This document shows, one piece after another, positions 49,072 through 58,400 of a DNA stretch of 64,000 nucleotides; position 1 is the stretch's first letter, and each line of letters opens with the position of its first letter. The translations under genes and the position numbers were made by a program. This DNA is from Streptomyces microflavus (lineage in GTDB: Bacteria > Actinomycetota > Actinomycetes > Streptomycetales > Streptomycetaceae), in contig NZ_BMUG01000006.1 of the NCBI RefSeq assembly GCF_014650075.1, forward strand, positions 310,001-374,000, given 5' to 3'. The notes beneath the pieces were generated by a model that made no database searches, had not been told where the DNA came from, and saw only the letters and a list, made by a program, of their open reading frames with translations.

Positions 49072-50376
49072 GTGAAGCGTCTGACTGCGCCCGCCCGCCG
49101 CCCCGCCCCGCTGCGCCGCTCCGACATCCCCGCCGCCGGGCCCGCCCGCCGGGTCTCCGGCACCGGCTCCGTGCTGAGCGCGATCCTCGACCACGGGCCG
49201 GTCGCCCGCTCCAACGTCGCCCGCCTCACCGGCCTCTCCCCGGCCGCCGTGACCGGCCACGTCGGCCACCTGCTGGCCCGCGGGCTGGTCCGGGAGAGCG
49301 CGGAGACCGTCGGGCCCAAGGGCCTCGGCCGCCCCCACATCCCCGTGGAGATCGACACCGGCCGCTATCTCGTCGCCGGGGCGCACGTCGCCGTCGCCCA
49401 CTCCACCGTCTCCCTCATGGACCTGCGCGGCCGAATCGTCGCCGAGGACCGCCAGCCGCACGCGATCGGCGCGAAGGGCCCGTACGCCACGGTCCCCGGC
49501 CGCTCCCCGCGCGGGCTCTCCACCGGTCCCGCGCTGCTGCGGGACCTCGCCGACCGGCTGCCCCGGCTGGTCGACGCACACGCCGCAGGCCGGACCGTCC
49601 TCGCCCTGGGCTTCGCCACCGGGCACCGGGTGGACCCCGGTGCCGGAGTCGTCGTCGACCACCCGCACCTGGGCTGGCGGGACGTCCCGGTCCGGGAGAT
49701 CCTCGAAGCCGCGACCGGGCTGCCCGTCCATGTGGACAGCCACTCCCGGGCGCTGGCCCGCGCCGAGCAGCTCTTCGGCGAGGCGTCGACCCGGGCCAGC
49801 ACCGTCCTGCTCTTCGTCGGCGCGGTGGTGGACGCGGCGTTCGCCAGCTCCGGGACCATGCATCTGGGCCCCCGCTCCGGCGCGGGCAGCGTCGCCCATC
49901 TGCCCCTGGGCTCGGGCGGATCGGGCGGGGCCGAACCGTGCTCCTGCGGCCGGGCCGGCTGCCTCCAGTCGGAGGTCTCCGAGCGGGCCATGGTGCGCCG
50001 GGCCACCGAACAGGGCCTGGTCGTCGGCACGTTCACCGAACTCCTCGACCGGGCACTGGCCGGTGACGCCCGGGCGCTCGCCCTGTTCCGGCGGCGGGCC
50101 AGACTGGTGGGCCGGGCGGCGGCGCTGCTGCTGGACATGTTCGACCCCGAGGTCCTCGTGGTGGTCGAGCCGGGGGCCGGCCGGATCCCGGAGTGTCTGG
50201 CCGATCTGCGGGCCGAGGTGGCCGAGCGGTCCTGGGTCTGCGAGGACCCCGAACGGGCCGTGGTGCCGAGCAGCTTCACCGGATCGGTGCTGGCCACGGC
50301 GGGCGGCGCGGTCGCGCTCGGCGCGCTGTACACCGACCCGCTGGGGCCCTGGCCCGCGCTGCCCGCGGTGTCCTGA
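49072..50376 (+). CDS. ROK-family transcriptional regulator
   Basis: This 434-residue protein has an N-terminal winged helix (about 30-85: VLSAILDHGPVARSNVARLT, GLSPAAVTGHVGHLLARGLV). A ROK fold follows, with the zinc motif CSCGRAGC and its preceding His (SVAHLPLG). The Glu that normally follows the motif in sugar kinases (GCLE) is Gln here, and the ATP-binding DxGxT loop is not recognisable, so it is a regulator and not a kinase. The GTG start at 49072 has GGAAG 6 nt upstream. It sits between two Cys-codon leader peptides, and directly before a sulfonate operon, so it may respond to sulfur status or to an organosulfur ligand. ROK regulators usually sense sugars, so this is inference. Confidence 0.88.
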   Translation: MKRLTAPARRPAPLRRSDIPAAGPARRVSGTGSVLSAILDHGPVARSNVARLTGLSPAAVTGHVGHLLARGLVRESAETVGPKGLGRPHIPVEIDTGRYLVAGAHVAVAHSTVSLMDLRGRIVAEDRQPHAIGAKGPYATVPGRSPRGLSTGPALLRDLADRLPRLVDAHAAGRTVLALGFATGHRVDPGAGVVVDHPHLGWRDVPVREILEAATGLPVHVDSHSRALARAEQLFGEASTRASTVLLFVGAVVDAAFASSGTMHLGPRSGAGSVAHLPLGSGGSGGAEPCSCGRAGCLQSEVSERAMVRRATEQGLVVGTFTELLDRALAGDARALALFRRRARLVGRAAALLLDMFDPEVLVVVEPGAGRIPECLADLRAEVAERSWVCEDPERAVVPSSFTGSVLATAGGAVALGALYTDPLGPWPALPAVS

Positions 50377-50399
50377 CCGGGAGGTTCAGCAGCCGCGTA

Positions 50400-50459
50400 C
50401 GGCCGGCGGGGAATCCGACTTAATTCAGAAAGTTGCATTGTTGACCGGCCCGCCGGCCG
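50400..50459. promoter_or_regulatory. 11-bp inverted repeat around an AT-rich promoter pocket
   Basis: CGGCCGGCGGG (50400-50410) and its perfect complement CCCGCCGGCCG (50449-50459) flank 38 nt that are much AT-richer than the genome (TTAATTCAGAAAGTTGCATT inside). The structure ends the ROK transcript or frames the sulfonate operon promoter and a regulator site. Confidence 0.5.
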
Positions 50460-50476
50460 AACGGGAAGATGGATCC

Positions 50477-50599
50477 ATGACCAGCCGCCAGCGTATTCAG
50501 CAGAGCATGCCCCGCACGGCATGCCGCTGTCGCACGGCTGCGCCGGTGAGGGAATTCTCCCGGCCCTTCTGTTGTCGCCCCTGTCCGGGTCCCCGATAA
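50477..50599 (+). CDS. Cysteine-rich leader peptide of the organosulfur operon
   Basis: A 40-codon frame with GGAAG 8 nt before its ATG encodes five cysteines (positions 16, 18, 32, 33, 36) in the contexts ACRCR and FCCRPC. It begins MTSRQRIQQSMPRTA and lies 131 nt ahead of the first enzyme gene. Cys makes up 12% of it, while the proteins of the operon behind it have almost none. It matches the logic of Cys-responsive attenuation known in actinobacteria: when charged Cys-tRNA is scarce, ribosomes stall and the downstream genes are turned on. No classic terminator hairpin is evident in 50600-50730, which is pyrimidine-rich. Confidence 0.75.
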   Translation: MTSRQRIQQSMPRTACRCRTAAPVREFSRPFCCRPCPGPR

Positions 50600-50730
50600 C
50601 ACTCCGCTGATTCACGGGCGTTCCCCGCGGCCTGCCGCAGCCGGTCGCGTGTCCTTTCCCGCCCGTTTTCCCTTTCCGTGCCGCCGCTCCGCCGCCGCAC
50701 GCCCTTTTCCGCCTTTCCACTCCGGGAGAG

Positions 50731-51234
50731 ATGTTGACCGTCACCGTTTCCTCGTATGCCGCCGGGTACGCCCCGGACCGTTTCAAGCAGGTGTTCCGCC
50801 GCTATCCGGCGGGCGTGGTCGTCGTCACCACCGACTCCGGCCGCGGGCCCGTCGGATTCACCGCCACCTCGCTCACCTCGCTCTCCCTCGACCCGCCGCT
50901 GGTCTCCTACGGGATCGGCACCACCACCTCCTCCTGGCCCCATGTCGAACGGGCCGCCTCCACCGTCGTCAACTTCCTCGGCGCCGACCAGGAATCCCTC
51001 GCCCGGACCTTCGCCACCAGTGGCATCGACCGGTTCGCCGCCCCGACCTCCTGGCGCCGGCTGCCCGAGGGGGAGCCGGTGCTCGACGGGGTGGCCGGCT
51101 GGCTGCGGCTGGAGACCGAACAGATCGTGCCCGCCGGGGACCACCGGATCGTCATCGCCCGGGTCACCGACTCCTGGCTCGACGAGGGCCGCAGCCCGCT
51201 GCTCTTCCACAACGGCACCTACCACTCCCTCTGA
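50731..51234 (+). CDS. Flavin reductase (SsuE/HpaC-like split barrel)
   Basis: This 167-residue enzyme reduces FMN with NAD(P)H for a partner monooxygenase. Family marks are FRRYPAGVVVVTT, GFTATSLTSLSLDPPLVSYG and FHNGTYHSL at the end. GGGAG is only 2 nt from the ATG, so the in-frame TTG at 50734, with a 5-nt gap, may be the true start. It has no cysteine. Cotranscription with the LLM monooxygenase four genes later identifies its probable partner. Confidence 0.92.
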   Translation: MLTVTVSSYAAGYAPDRFKQVFRRYPAGVVVVTTDSGRGPVGFTATSLTSLSLDPPLVSYGIGTTTSSWPHVERAASTVVNFLGADQESLARTFATSGIDRFAAPTSWRRLPEGEPVLDGVAGWLRLETEQIVPAGDHRIVIARVTDSWLDEGRSPLLFHNGTYHSL

Positions 51235-51251
51235 GCACAGGAACACACCCC

Positions 51252-52358
51252 ATGTCACGTCACGATGCGAACACCAGCTCCGCGGCAAACGCCGAAACGA
51301 AATCCGCGATGAAGAGAACCGTGGGCCGCAGATCCTTTCTCGCCCTCGCCACAGGCACGGTTCTGAGCCTCGCCGCCTGCTCCCCGCAGGTGAAGACGAC
51401 CGCCAGCTCCGAGCCCGCCGGAAAACTCCCCTCGGGCGATCCACCGCCGGGAACGAAACTCACCGTCGCGGTACGCCAGACCAGGCTCCAGCTCGAACCC
51501 GCCGGCCTGAAGAAGGACCTCGCCTTCACCGTTTCGGAATGGCCGAACCTGAGCGCGGGCCCCGATATCATCCAGGGGTTCCGGGCCGAGTCCATCGACC
51601 TCGCCTCCAATGCGGGAATTCCGCCGATCCAGGCCAAGGCCATCGGCGTCGACACGAAGATCGTCGCGGTCCAGGTGCGCCCCCGGCCCATCTACACCTT
51701 CGCCACCGCCCCGGGCTCCGACATCGCTTCGGCCGAGGACTTCCGGGGCAAGAAGATCGGCTTCTCCCAGGGCCAGGCCCAGGGCGTCGTCGTCCTGCGC
51801 GCCCTGAAGGCGGCCGGGCTGAAGAACAGCGACGTCCAGCTCGTCGCCCTGCCCAGCACCCAGTTCCTCACCGCCCTGCAGTCCAAGCAGGTCGACGTGG
51901 CACCGCTGGGCGAACCGGCCCTCACCAAGTACCTCGACCAGTACGCCAAGGACGGGGCCGCCGCGATCAAGACCGAGGTCGTGGACCTGCTCACCATCCT
52001 GTGGGCCCCGGTGGAGGTGCTCAACGACCCGGCGAAGGCCGCCGCCGTCCGCAACTTCATCCCGCTCTGGGCCAAGGGCCTGGTCTGGGCGTGGGAGCAC
52101 ACCGACGAGTGGATCGACACCTATTACGTGAAGGACCAGGGCGTCTCCGTGGCCGACGGCAAGCGCATCGTCTCCTCCCTCAACAAGCCTCAGTTCCCGG
52201 TGAGCTGGGACAAGGCCATCGAGTGGGAGCAGGAGACCGCCGACCTGATGGCCGAGGGCGGCTTCGTACCGAAGCAGGACGTCGCCGACCTGTTCGACCG
52301 CCGCTTCGAGGGCCTGGCGGCCCAGTCCGTTCCGGCCGAATACCGGGAGACCTCATGA
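51252..52358 (+). CDS. Tat-exported lipoprotein, sulfonate-type ABC substrate-binding protein
   Basis: This 368-residue protein has a twin-arginine lipoprotein signal (GRRSFLALATGTVLSLAAC, lipid-bearing Cys43). An NrtA/SsuA-type periplasmic-binding fold follows (SEWPNLSAGPDIIQGFRAES, IPPIQAKAIGVD, FSQGQAQGVVVLRALKAAGL). It would capture an alkane- or aryl-sulfonate outside the membrane. Apart from the lipobox Cys it has no cysteine. Its stop overlaps the permease start (ATGA). The ligand pocket cannot be read by eye, so taurine, nitrate-like or sulfate-ester ligands are not excluded, but the LLM partner favours organosulfur. Confidence 0.92.
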   Translation: MSRHDANTSSAANAETKSAMKRTVGRRSFLALATGTVLSLAACSPQVKTTASSEPAGKLPSGDPPPGTKLTVAVRQTRLQLEPAGLKKDLAFTVSEWPNLSAGPDIIQGFRAESIDLASNAGIPPIQAKAIGVDTKIVAVQVRPRPIYTFATAPGSDIASAEDFRGKKIGFSQGQAQGVVVLRALKAAGLKNSDVQLVALPSTQFLTALQSKQVDVAPLGEPALTKYLDQYAKDGAAAIKTEVVDLLTILWAPVEVLNDPAKAAAVRNFIPLWAKGLVWAWEHTDEWIDTYYVKDQGVSVADGKRIVSSLNKPQFPVSWDKAIEWEQETADLMAEGGFVPKQDVADLFDRRFEGLAAQSVPAEYRETS

Positions 52359-53245
52359 CCGACCTGCTGCCCACGGCCCGCACCGGCGGGCCCGCCGTCC
52401 TCACCAAGGGTGCGGCGCCCCCGGCCGGCCCGCCCCGGGAGCCCGGCCCCACCGTCGCCCGCGGCACCCGCCGACGGCTCGGCCCCGGCCGGTCCCTCCC
52501 CTTCGGCCGGCTCATCGGCCCCGTCCTGCTCGTCGCCCTGTGGTGGGCCGCGTCCGCCTCCGGCTACCTGGACCCGCGCATCCTGTCCGGCCCCGGGAGC
52601 GTGATCTCCACCGCCACCGACCTGGTCGCCACCGGCCGCCTCCAGGACAACGTCCTCATCTCCCTCCAGCGCGCCGGGCTCGGCCTGTTCTTCGGTGTCA
52701 CCAGCGGAGTGCTCCTCGCGGTCGCGGCCGGACTGAGCCGCAGCGGCGAGTACCTGCTGGACGGACCGCTCCAGATCAAGCGGGCCATCCCCTCGCTCGC
52801 CATGCTGCCCCTGCTGATCCTCTGGCTCGGCATCGGCGAGGAGATGAAGGTGACCGTCATCGCCCTCGGTGTCGCGGTCAGCATGTACATCAACACCTTC
52901 GCCTCCCTGACCTCCATCGACAGCCGGTACGTGGAGCTGGCGGAGGGACTCGACCTCAGCCGCGCCCAGTTCGTCCGCAAGGTCGTCGTCCCCGGCTCGC
53001 TGCCCGGCTTCTTCGTCGGTCTGCGCCTCGGTGTCACCTCGTCCTGGCTCGGACTGATCGTCGTCGAGCAGATCAACGCCACCAGCGGCATCGGCTACAT
53101 GATGTTCCAGGCCCAGCTGTACGCCCAGTCCGACGTGATCATCGTGGGCCTGGTGGCCTACGGGATCTTCGGCTTCGCCTCGGACGCGGGCGTACGCGCC
53201 ATCGAGAGGAGGGTCCTGTCATGGCGACGCACCCTGGCGGGCTGA
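52355..53245 (+). CDS. ABC transporter permease, SsuC-like
   Basis: This 296-residue protein has a Pro/Arg-rich cytoplasmic N-terminus (about 50 residues). Six membrane segments follow, with the ABC importer EAA loop near residues 190-210 (ELAEGLDLSRAQFVRKVVVP, then GSLPGFFVGLRLG). It forms the channel for the binding protein encoded just upstream. It contains no cysteine. It is coupled by ATGA overlap to the binding protein gene and overlaps the ATPase gene by 25 bp. Confidence 0.93.
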   Translation: MTDLLPTARTGGPAVLTKGAAPPAGPPREPGPTVARGTRRRLGPGRSLPFGRLIGPVLLVALWWAASASGYLDPRILSGPGSVISTATDLVATGRLQDNVLISLQRAGLGLFFGVTSGVLLAVAAGLSRSGEYLLDGPLQIKRAIPSLAMLPLLILWLGIGEEMKVTVIALGVAVSMYINTFASLTSIDSRYVELAEGLDLSRAQFVRKVVVPGSLPGFFVGLRLGVTSSWLGLIVVEQINATSGIGYMMFQAQLYAQSDVIIVGLVAYGIFGFASDAGVRAIERRVLSWRRTLAG

Positions 53246-53970
53246 TCACCGAGGTCCGGCCCGCGGTCCGGACGAAGCGGCTGGTACGGAAGTTCGGCGA
53301 CCGGATCATCCTCAAGGAGCTGGACCTGACCCTGGCGCCGGGGGAGTTCACCGCCCTCCTCGGCCGCAGCGGATCGGGGAAGTCGACCCTGCTGCGGGCC
53401 GTCGCCCGCCTGGACCACACGGTCGAGGGATCCGGTGAACTCACCGTCCCCGAACGGGTGTCGCTCTCCTTCCAGGACTCCCGGCTGCTGCCCTGGCTCC
53501 GGGTCCTGGACAACGTGACCCTCGGGCTGCGCGGCCCCGGCGCCCGCGAGCGCGGCCTCACCGCCCTGGCGGAGGTCGGCCTCGCCGGCCGCGACCGCTC
53601 CTGGCCGCACGAGCTCTCCGGCGGCGAACAACAGCGCGCCGCGCTCGCCCGTGCCCTGGTCCGCGAACCCGAACTCCTCCTGGCCGACGAGCCGTTCGGC
53701 GCCCTCGACGCGCTGACCCGGATCAAGATGCACGGCCTGCTCCGCGAACTGTACGAACGCCACCGCCCCGCGCTGCTCCTGGTCACCCACGACGTCGACG
53801 AGGCCGTCGAACTCGCCGACCGGGTCCTGGTCCTGGAGGAGGGGCTGATCTCCGTCGACCTCGCCATCGACCTGCCGACCCCGCGCTCCCGGCGCGACGC
53901 CCGCTTCCAGGAGTACCGGGACACCCTGCTCACGGCCCTCGGGGTGGCGCAGCCGCCGCCGACCGCCTGA
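53221..53970 (+). CDS. ABC transporter ATP-binding protein, SsuB-like
   Basis: This 249-residue ATPase has Walker A (GRSGSGKST, about 48-56), Q-loop (SFQDSRLLPWL), signature (LSGGEQQR), Walker B (LLLADEPFGALD) and the switch His (LLVTHDVDEAVELADR). These are features of the nitrate/sulfonate/taurine importer branch. It powers uptake by the permease. GGAGGG precedes the ATG by about 7 nt. It has no cysteine. Confidence 0.94.
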   Translation: MATHPGGLITEVRPAVRTKRLVRKFGDRIILKELDLTLAPGEFTALLGRSGSGKSTLLRAVARLDHTVEGSGELTVPERVSLSFQDSRLLPWLRVLDNVTLGLRGPGARERGLTALAEVGLAGRDRSWPHELSGGEQQRAALARALVREPELLLADEPFGALDALTRIKMHGLLRELYERHRPALLLVTHDVDEAVELADRVLVLEEGLISVDLAIDLPTPRSRRDARFQEYRDTLLTALGVAQPPPTA

Positions 53971-54015
53971 ACCACCCGCCGCGCGCGTCCACCCCGCACC
54001 CTTCTGGAGACACCC

Positions 54016-55407
54016 ATGCCCTCCGCCAAGTCCCGCAAGCCGCTCCACCTCAACGCCTTCCTCATGTCCACCGGACACCACGAGGCGTCCTGGCGGCTCC
54101 CCGAGAGCCCCGCCGAGGCGGGCTCCGACATCGAGCACTACAAGAACCTCGCCCGGATAGCCGAACGCGGCCGCCTGGACTCCCTCTTCCTCGCCGACAG
54201 CCCGGTCCTCATGGGCGACCCCGGCCGCCGCCCGGCCGCCAAGCTGGAGCCCACCGTCCTGCTCACCGCGCTGGCCGGGGCCACCGAGCACATCGGGCTC
54301 ATCGCCACCGCCTCCACCAGCTACAACGAGCCCTACAACCTGGCCCGCCGGTTCGCCTCCCTGGACCACGTCTCCGGCGGCCGGGCCGGCTGGAACATCG
54401 TCACCACCGCCGGGGCCGACGCCGCCCGCAACTTCGGCCTGGACGACACCCCGCTGCACCGCGAGCGCTACCGCCGCGCCGCCGAGTTCGTCGAGGTCTC
54501 CACCAAGCTCTGGGACAGCTGGGCGGACGACGCCGTCGTCGCCGACAAGGAGAGCGGCGTCCACGCGCTGGCCGAACGGGTCCGGGCCATCGGGCACCGA
54601 GGCGAGTTCTTCCGCGTCGACGGACCCCTCAACGTCCAGCGCCCGCCGCAGGGTTACCCCCTGCTCGTGCAGGCCGGATCCAGCGAGGACGGCAAGGACT
54701 TCGCCGCCCGGTACGCCGAGGCGGTCTTCACCGCCCAGCAGACCCTGGAGGAGGGCATCGCCTTCTACAAGGACGTCAAGGCACGGGCCGTGGCGCTCGG
54801 CCGCGACCCGGACGGCATCAAGATCCTACCCGGCATCGTCCCCGTCATCGGCGACACCGAGGCCGAGGCCCGCGAGCTGGACGCCGAGCTCGACCGCCTC
54901 ATCGTCCCCGAGTACGCCAAACGACAGCTCGCCCTGCGCCTCAAGATCGCCCCGGACGACCTGGACCTGGACGCCGAACTCCCCGAGGACATCCCCACCG
55001 AGGACGAGATCGAGGGCGCCAAGAGCCGCTACACCCTCATCGTGGAGCTGGCCCGCCGCGAGCACCTGACCGTACGGCAGCTCATCGGGCGGCTCGGCGG
55101 CGGACGCGGCCACCGCACCTTCGCCGGCACCGCCGAGCAGGTCGCCGACACCATCGAGCACTGGTACGACAGCGGGGCCGCCGACGGGTTCAACATCATG
55201 CCCGCCGTGCTCCCCTCCGGCCTGGAGGTCTTCGTCGACCGGGTCGTGCCGATCCTCCAGGAGCGCGGCCTCTTCCGCACCGAGTACACCGGCGCCACCC
55301 TGCGCGACCACTACGGCCTGCCGCGCCCCGCCAACCGGCTGTTCGACGAGATCGACCCGGCCGCCGCCCACACCGGCATCGGCCTGGCCGCGGCGGGGGC
55401 CCGGTGA
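54016..55407 (+). CDS. LLM-class flavin-dependent monooxygenase (NtaA/SnaA/DszA type)
   Basis: This 463-residue enzyme matches the NtaA/DmoA/DszA branch: LNAFLMSTGHHEASWRLPES at the start, LDSLFLADSP, GLIATASTSYNEPYNLARRF, LDHVSGGRAGWNIVTT, PLLVQAGSSEDGKDFAARYAE and a C-terminal GFNIMP motif. It uses FMNH2 from the flavin reductase to insert oxygen into a substrate, in relatives cleaving C-S bonds of sulfones or sulfonates, or C-N bonds of aminopolycarboxylates. The importer and leader peptide point to organosulfur. It lacks cysteine. Its stop overlaps the exporter start (GTGA). Confidence 0.92.
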   Translation: MPSAKSRKPLHLNAFLMSTGHHEASWRLPESPAEAGSDIEHYKNLARIAERGRLDSLFLADSPVLMGDPGRRPAAKLEPTVLLTALAGATEHIGLIATASTSYNEPYNLARRFASLDHVSGGRAGWNIVTTAGADAARNFGLDDTPLHRERYRRAAEFVEVSTKLWDSWADDAVVADKESGVHALAERVRAIGHRGEFFRVDGPLNVQRPPQGYPLLVQAGSSEDGKDFAARYAEAVFTAQQTLEEGIAFYKDVKARAVALGRDPDGIKILPGIVPVIGDTEAEARELDAELDRLIVPEYAKRQLALRLKIAPDDLDLDAELPEDIPTEDEIEGAKSRYTLIVELARREHLTVRQLIGRLGGGRGHRTFAGTAEQVADTIEHWYDSGAADGFNIMPAVLPSGLEVFVDRVVPILQERGLFRTEYTGATLRDHYGLPRPANRLFDEIDPAAAHTGIGLAAAGAR

Positions 55408-58400
55408 CCGACTGTACGACGCGCAGCGGTGCCGGACCCGGGCAGCGGCCGGGGTCCGGCACCGCACAGCCGCCCGACGCAGCCCCACCCGCACCCGGCT
55501 GGGCCCGCCGGCTGCTCGCCTACTGCCTGCGCCACCGCACCGACCTGCTCCTCGCCTTCGGCGCCGCACTCGTCGCCGCCGTCGCCACCGCCACCCTGCC
55601 CCTGGTCCTGCGCCATGTGGTGGACGGGGTGGCCGGGGGCACCACCACCTCCCTGACCCCCTGGATCGGCCTGCTCGCCGCGCTCGGCGCCGTACGCTTC
55701 GGCGCGAGCTTCACCCGCCGCTACCGCTCCGGGCGGCTCTCCCTCGGCGTCCAGTACGACCTGCGCAACGACGCCTTCGCCGCCCTCCTGCGGCTCGGCG
55801 GCGCCCAGCAGGACGGGCTGCGCACCGGACAGGTGGTGAGCCGGTCCATCTCCGACATCACCCTCATCCAGACCCTCCTGCAGTTCCTGCCGAACCTCAC
55901 GGGCAACGTCCTGATGTTCGTCTTCTCGCTGCTCTTCATGGCCTGCCTCTCGCCCCTGCTCACCGTCGTCGCGCTGATCGTCGGACCGCTGCTCTACGCC
56001 ATCGCCCTGCGCAGCCGCCGCGACCTCTTCCCCGCCAACTGGCACGCCCAGCAGGAGGCCGCCGAGGTCGCCTCCACCGTCGAGGCGACCGTCACCGGCG
56101 TCCGGGTCGTCAAGGGCTTCGGCCAGGAGAGCCGGGAGCTGACCGGCCTGGAGGAGCGCGCCCGCACCCTGTTCGCCTCCCGGCTGCGCGTCGTCCGCTT
56201 CACCAGCCGCTACAACCCGGCGCTCCAGGCGGTCCCCGCCCTCGGCCAGGTCGCCGTCCTCGCCCTCGGCGGCTGGATGGCCCTGCACGGCCGGATCTCG
56301 CTCGGCACCTTCCTCGCCTTCACCACCTATCTGGGCTCCTTCGTCACCCCCGTACGCCAGGTCGCCACCCTGCTCACCGTCTGGCAGCAGGCCCGCGCGG
56401 GAGCCGAACGCGTCCTGGAGGTCGTCGACGAGGCCCCGGCCGTCACCGACGTGCCGGACGCCCGCGAGCTGCCCGACGACCCCGAGCACCCGCCTGCCCT
56501 CTCCTGGCGGGACGTCACCTTCGGTTACGGGGACGAGGCGCCGCTCCTGGACGGTTTCACGCTCGACGTCCGCCCCGGCGAGACGGTCGCCCTGATCGGC
56601 TCGGCCGGCTCGGGCAAGTCCACCGCCGCCGCCCTGCTGCCCCGGTTCTACGACGTACCCTCCGGATCGGTCACCGTCGGCGGCACCGACGTACGCGAAC
56701 TGACCCTCGCCTCGCTCCGCTCCCGGATCGGCTATGTCTTCGAGGAGAGCCTGCTGCTCTCCGACACCGTCCGCGCCAACATCGCCTACGGGGCCCCGGA
56801 CGCCACGGACGAACAGATCCGCGAGGCGGCCAGGGTCGCCCGCGCCGACGAGTTCGTCGAACGCCTCCCCAAGGGGTACGACACCGTCGTCGGCGAACAG
56901 GGCCTCACCCTCTCCGGCGGCCAGCGCCAGCGCATCGCGCTCGCCCGCGCCCTCGCCGCGGACCCGGCCGTCCTCGTCCTGGACGACGCCACCTCCGCCA
57001 TCGACGCCCGGGTCGAGGCCCAGATCCACGCCCGGCTGCACGAGGCGACCCGGCGCCGTACGACGCTGATCGTCGCCCACCGCCGCTCCACCCTGGAGCT
57101 CGCCGACCGGATCGCGGTGCTGGACGGCGGCCGCGTCACCGACACCGGAACCCTGGACGAACTCCGCTCCCGGTCCGCCCTGTTCCGTACGCTGCTGTCG
57201 ACGGCCGAACCCACGGCTTCCGAACCCGTGCCCGAGGCCCCGGCCGGCGGGGTGACCGAGGACCTGTGGCACCGCGAGGCGGCCGGAGCCGCCGACACCG
57301 AGGAGGGCACCGCCGTCCGCGCCGCCCAGGCGCTCGCCGAGGCCGCCGCCACCTCCGGACCCGGTCGCGGCGGACCCGGCGGCGGGGTGCTCGGCTCGGC
57401 CCCGCCCAGTCCGGAGCTGATCGCCGGCCTCGCCCGCCTCCCGCTGCCCGAGGCCGACCCGAAGGTGACCACCGCCCAAGCGGTCGCCGCCGACCGGGAG
57501 TTCCACCTCGGCACTCTGCTGCGCCCCTTCCTTCTCCCGCTCCTCCTGGGGCTGCTGCTCGTCGCCCTGGACGCGGCCGCGCAGATCGCCGTCCCCGTCC
57601 TCGTACGCCACGGGGTGGACCACGGGGTCGCCCGGCAGGCCGGGGGAGTCCTCCTGGCGGCTGCCGCCGTCGCGGGACTGGTCGTCGCGGTGAACTGGCT
57701 GATCGGGGTGGCCCAGGTCCGCACCACCGGACGCACCGGCGAGCGGCTCCTCTACACCCTCCGGGTGAAGACCTTCGCCCAGCTCCAGCGGCTCGGCCTG
57801 GACTACTACGAGCGCGAGCTCGGCGGCCGGATCATGACCCGGATGACCACGGACGTGGACGCCCTGTCCACCTTCCTCCAGACCGGCCTGATCACCGCCG
57901 TCGTCAGCCTGTTGACCGTCCTCGGCGTGCTCGTCACGCTCCTGGTCATCGACGCGGGCCTCGCCGTCGTCCTGCTCGTCGCCCTCCCCGTCCTGATCGC
58001 CGCGACCGCCCTCTTCCGCCACTACTCGGTGCCCGCCTACCGGGAGGCGAGGGAGCGCGTCAGCGCGGTCAACGCCTGCCTCCAGGAGAACGTGACCGCG
58101 ATCCGGGTCACCCAGGCGTTCCGCCGCGAGCAGCACAACGCCCGCGACTTCGCCGAACTGGCCTGGGGATTCAGGGACTCACGGCTGCGCGCCCAGCGGT
58201 ACATGGGCACGTTCTTCCCGTTCGTGGAGTTCCTCGGGACCCTGTCGACCGCCGCCGTCCTGGTCGTCGGCGCGGGCCAGGTGCGCTCCGGCGAGCTGAG
58301 CGCGGGCACGCTCATCGCCTTCCTCCTCTACGTGGAGCTGTTCTTCTCACCGATCCAGCAGCTCTCGCAGGTCTTCGACGGCTATCAGCAGGCGGTGATC

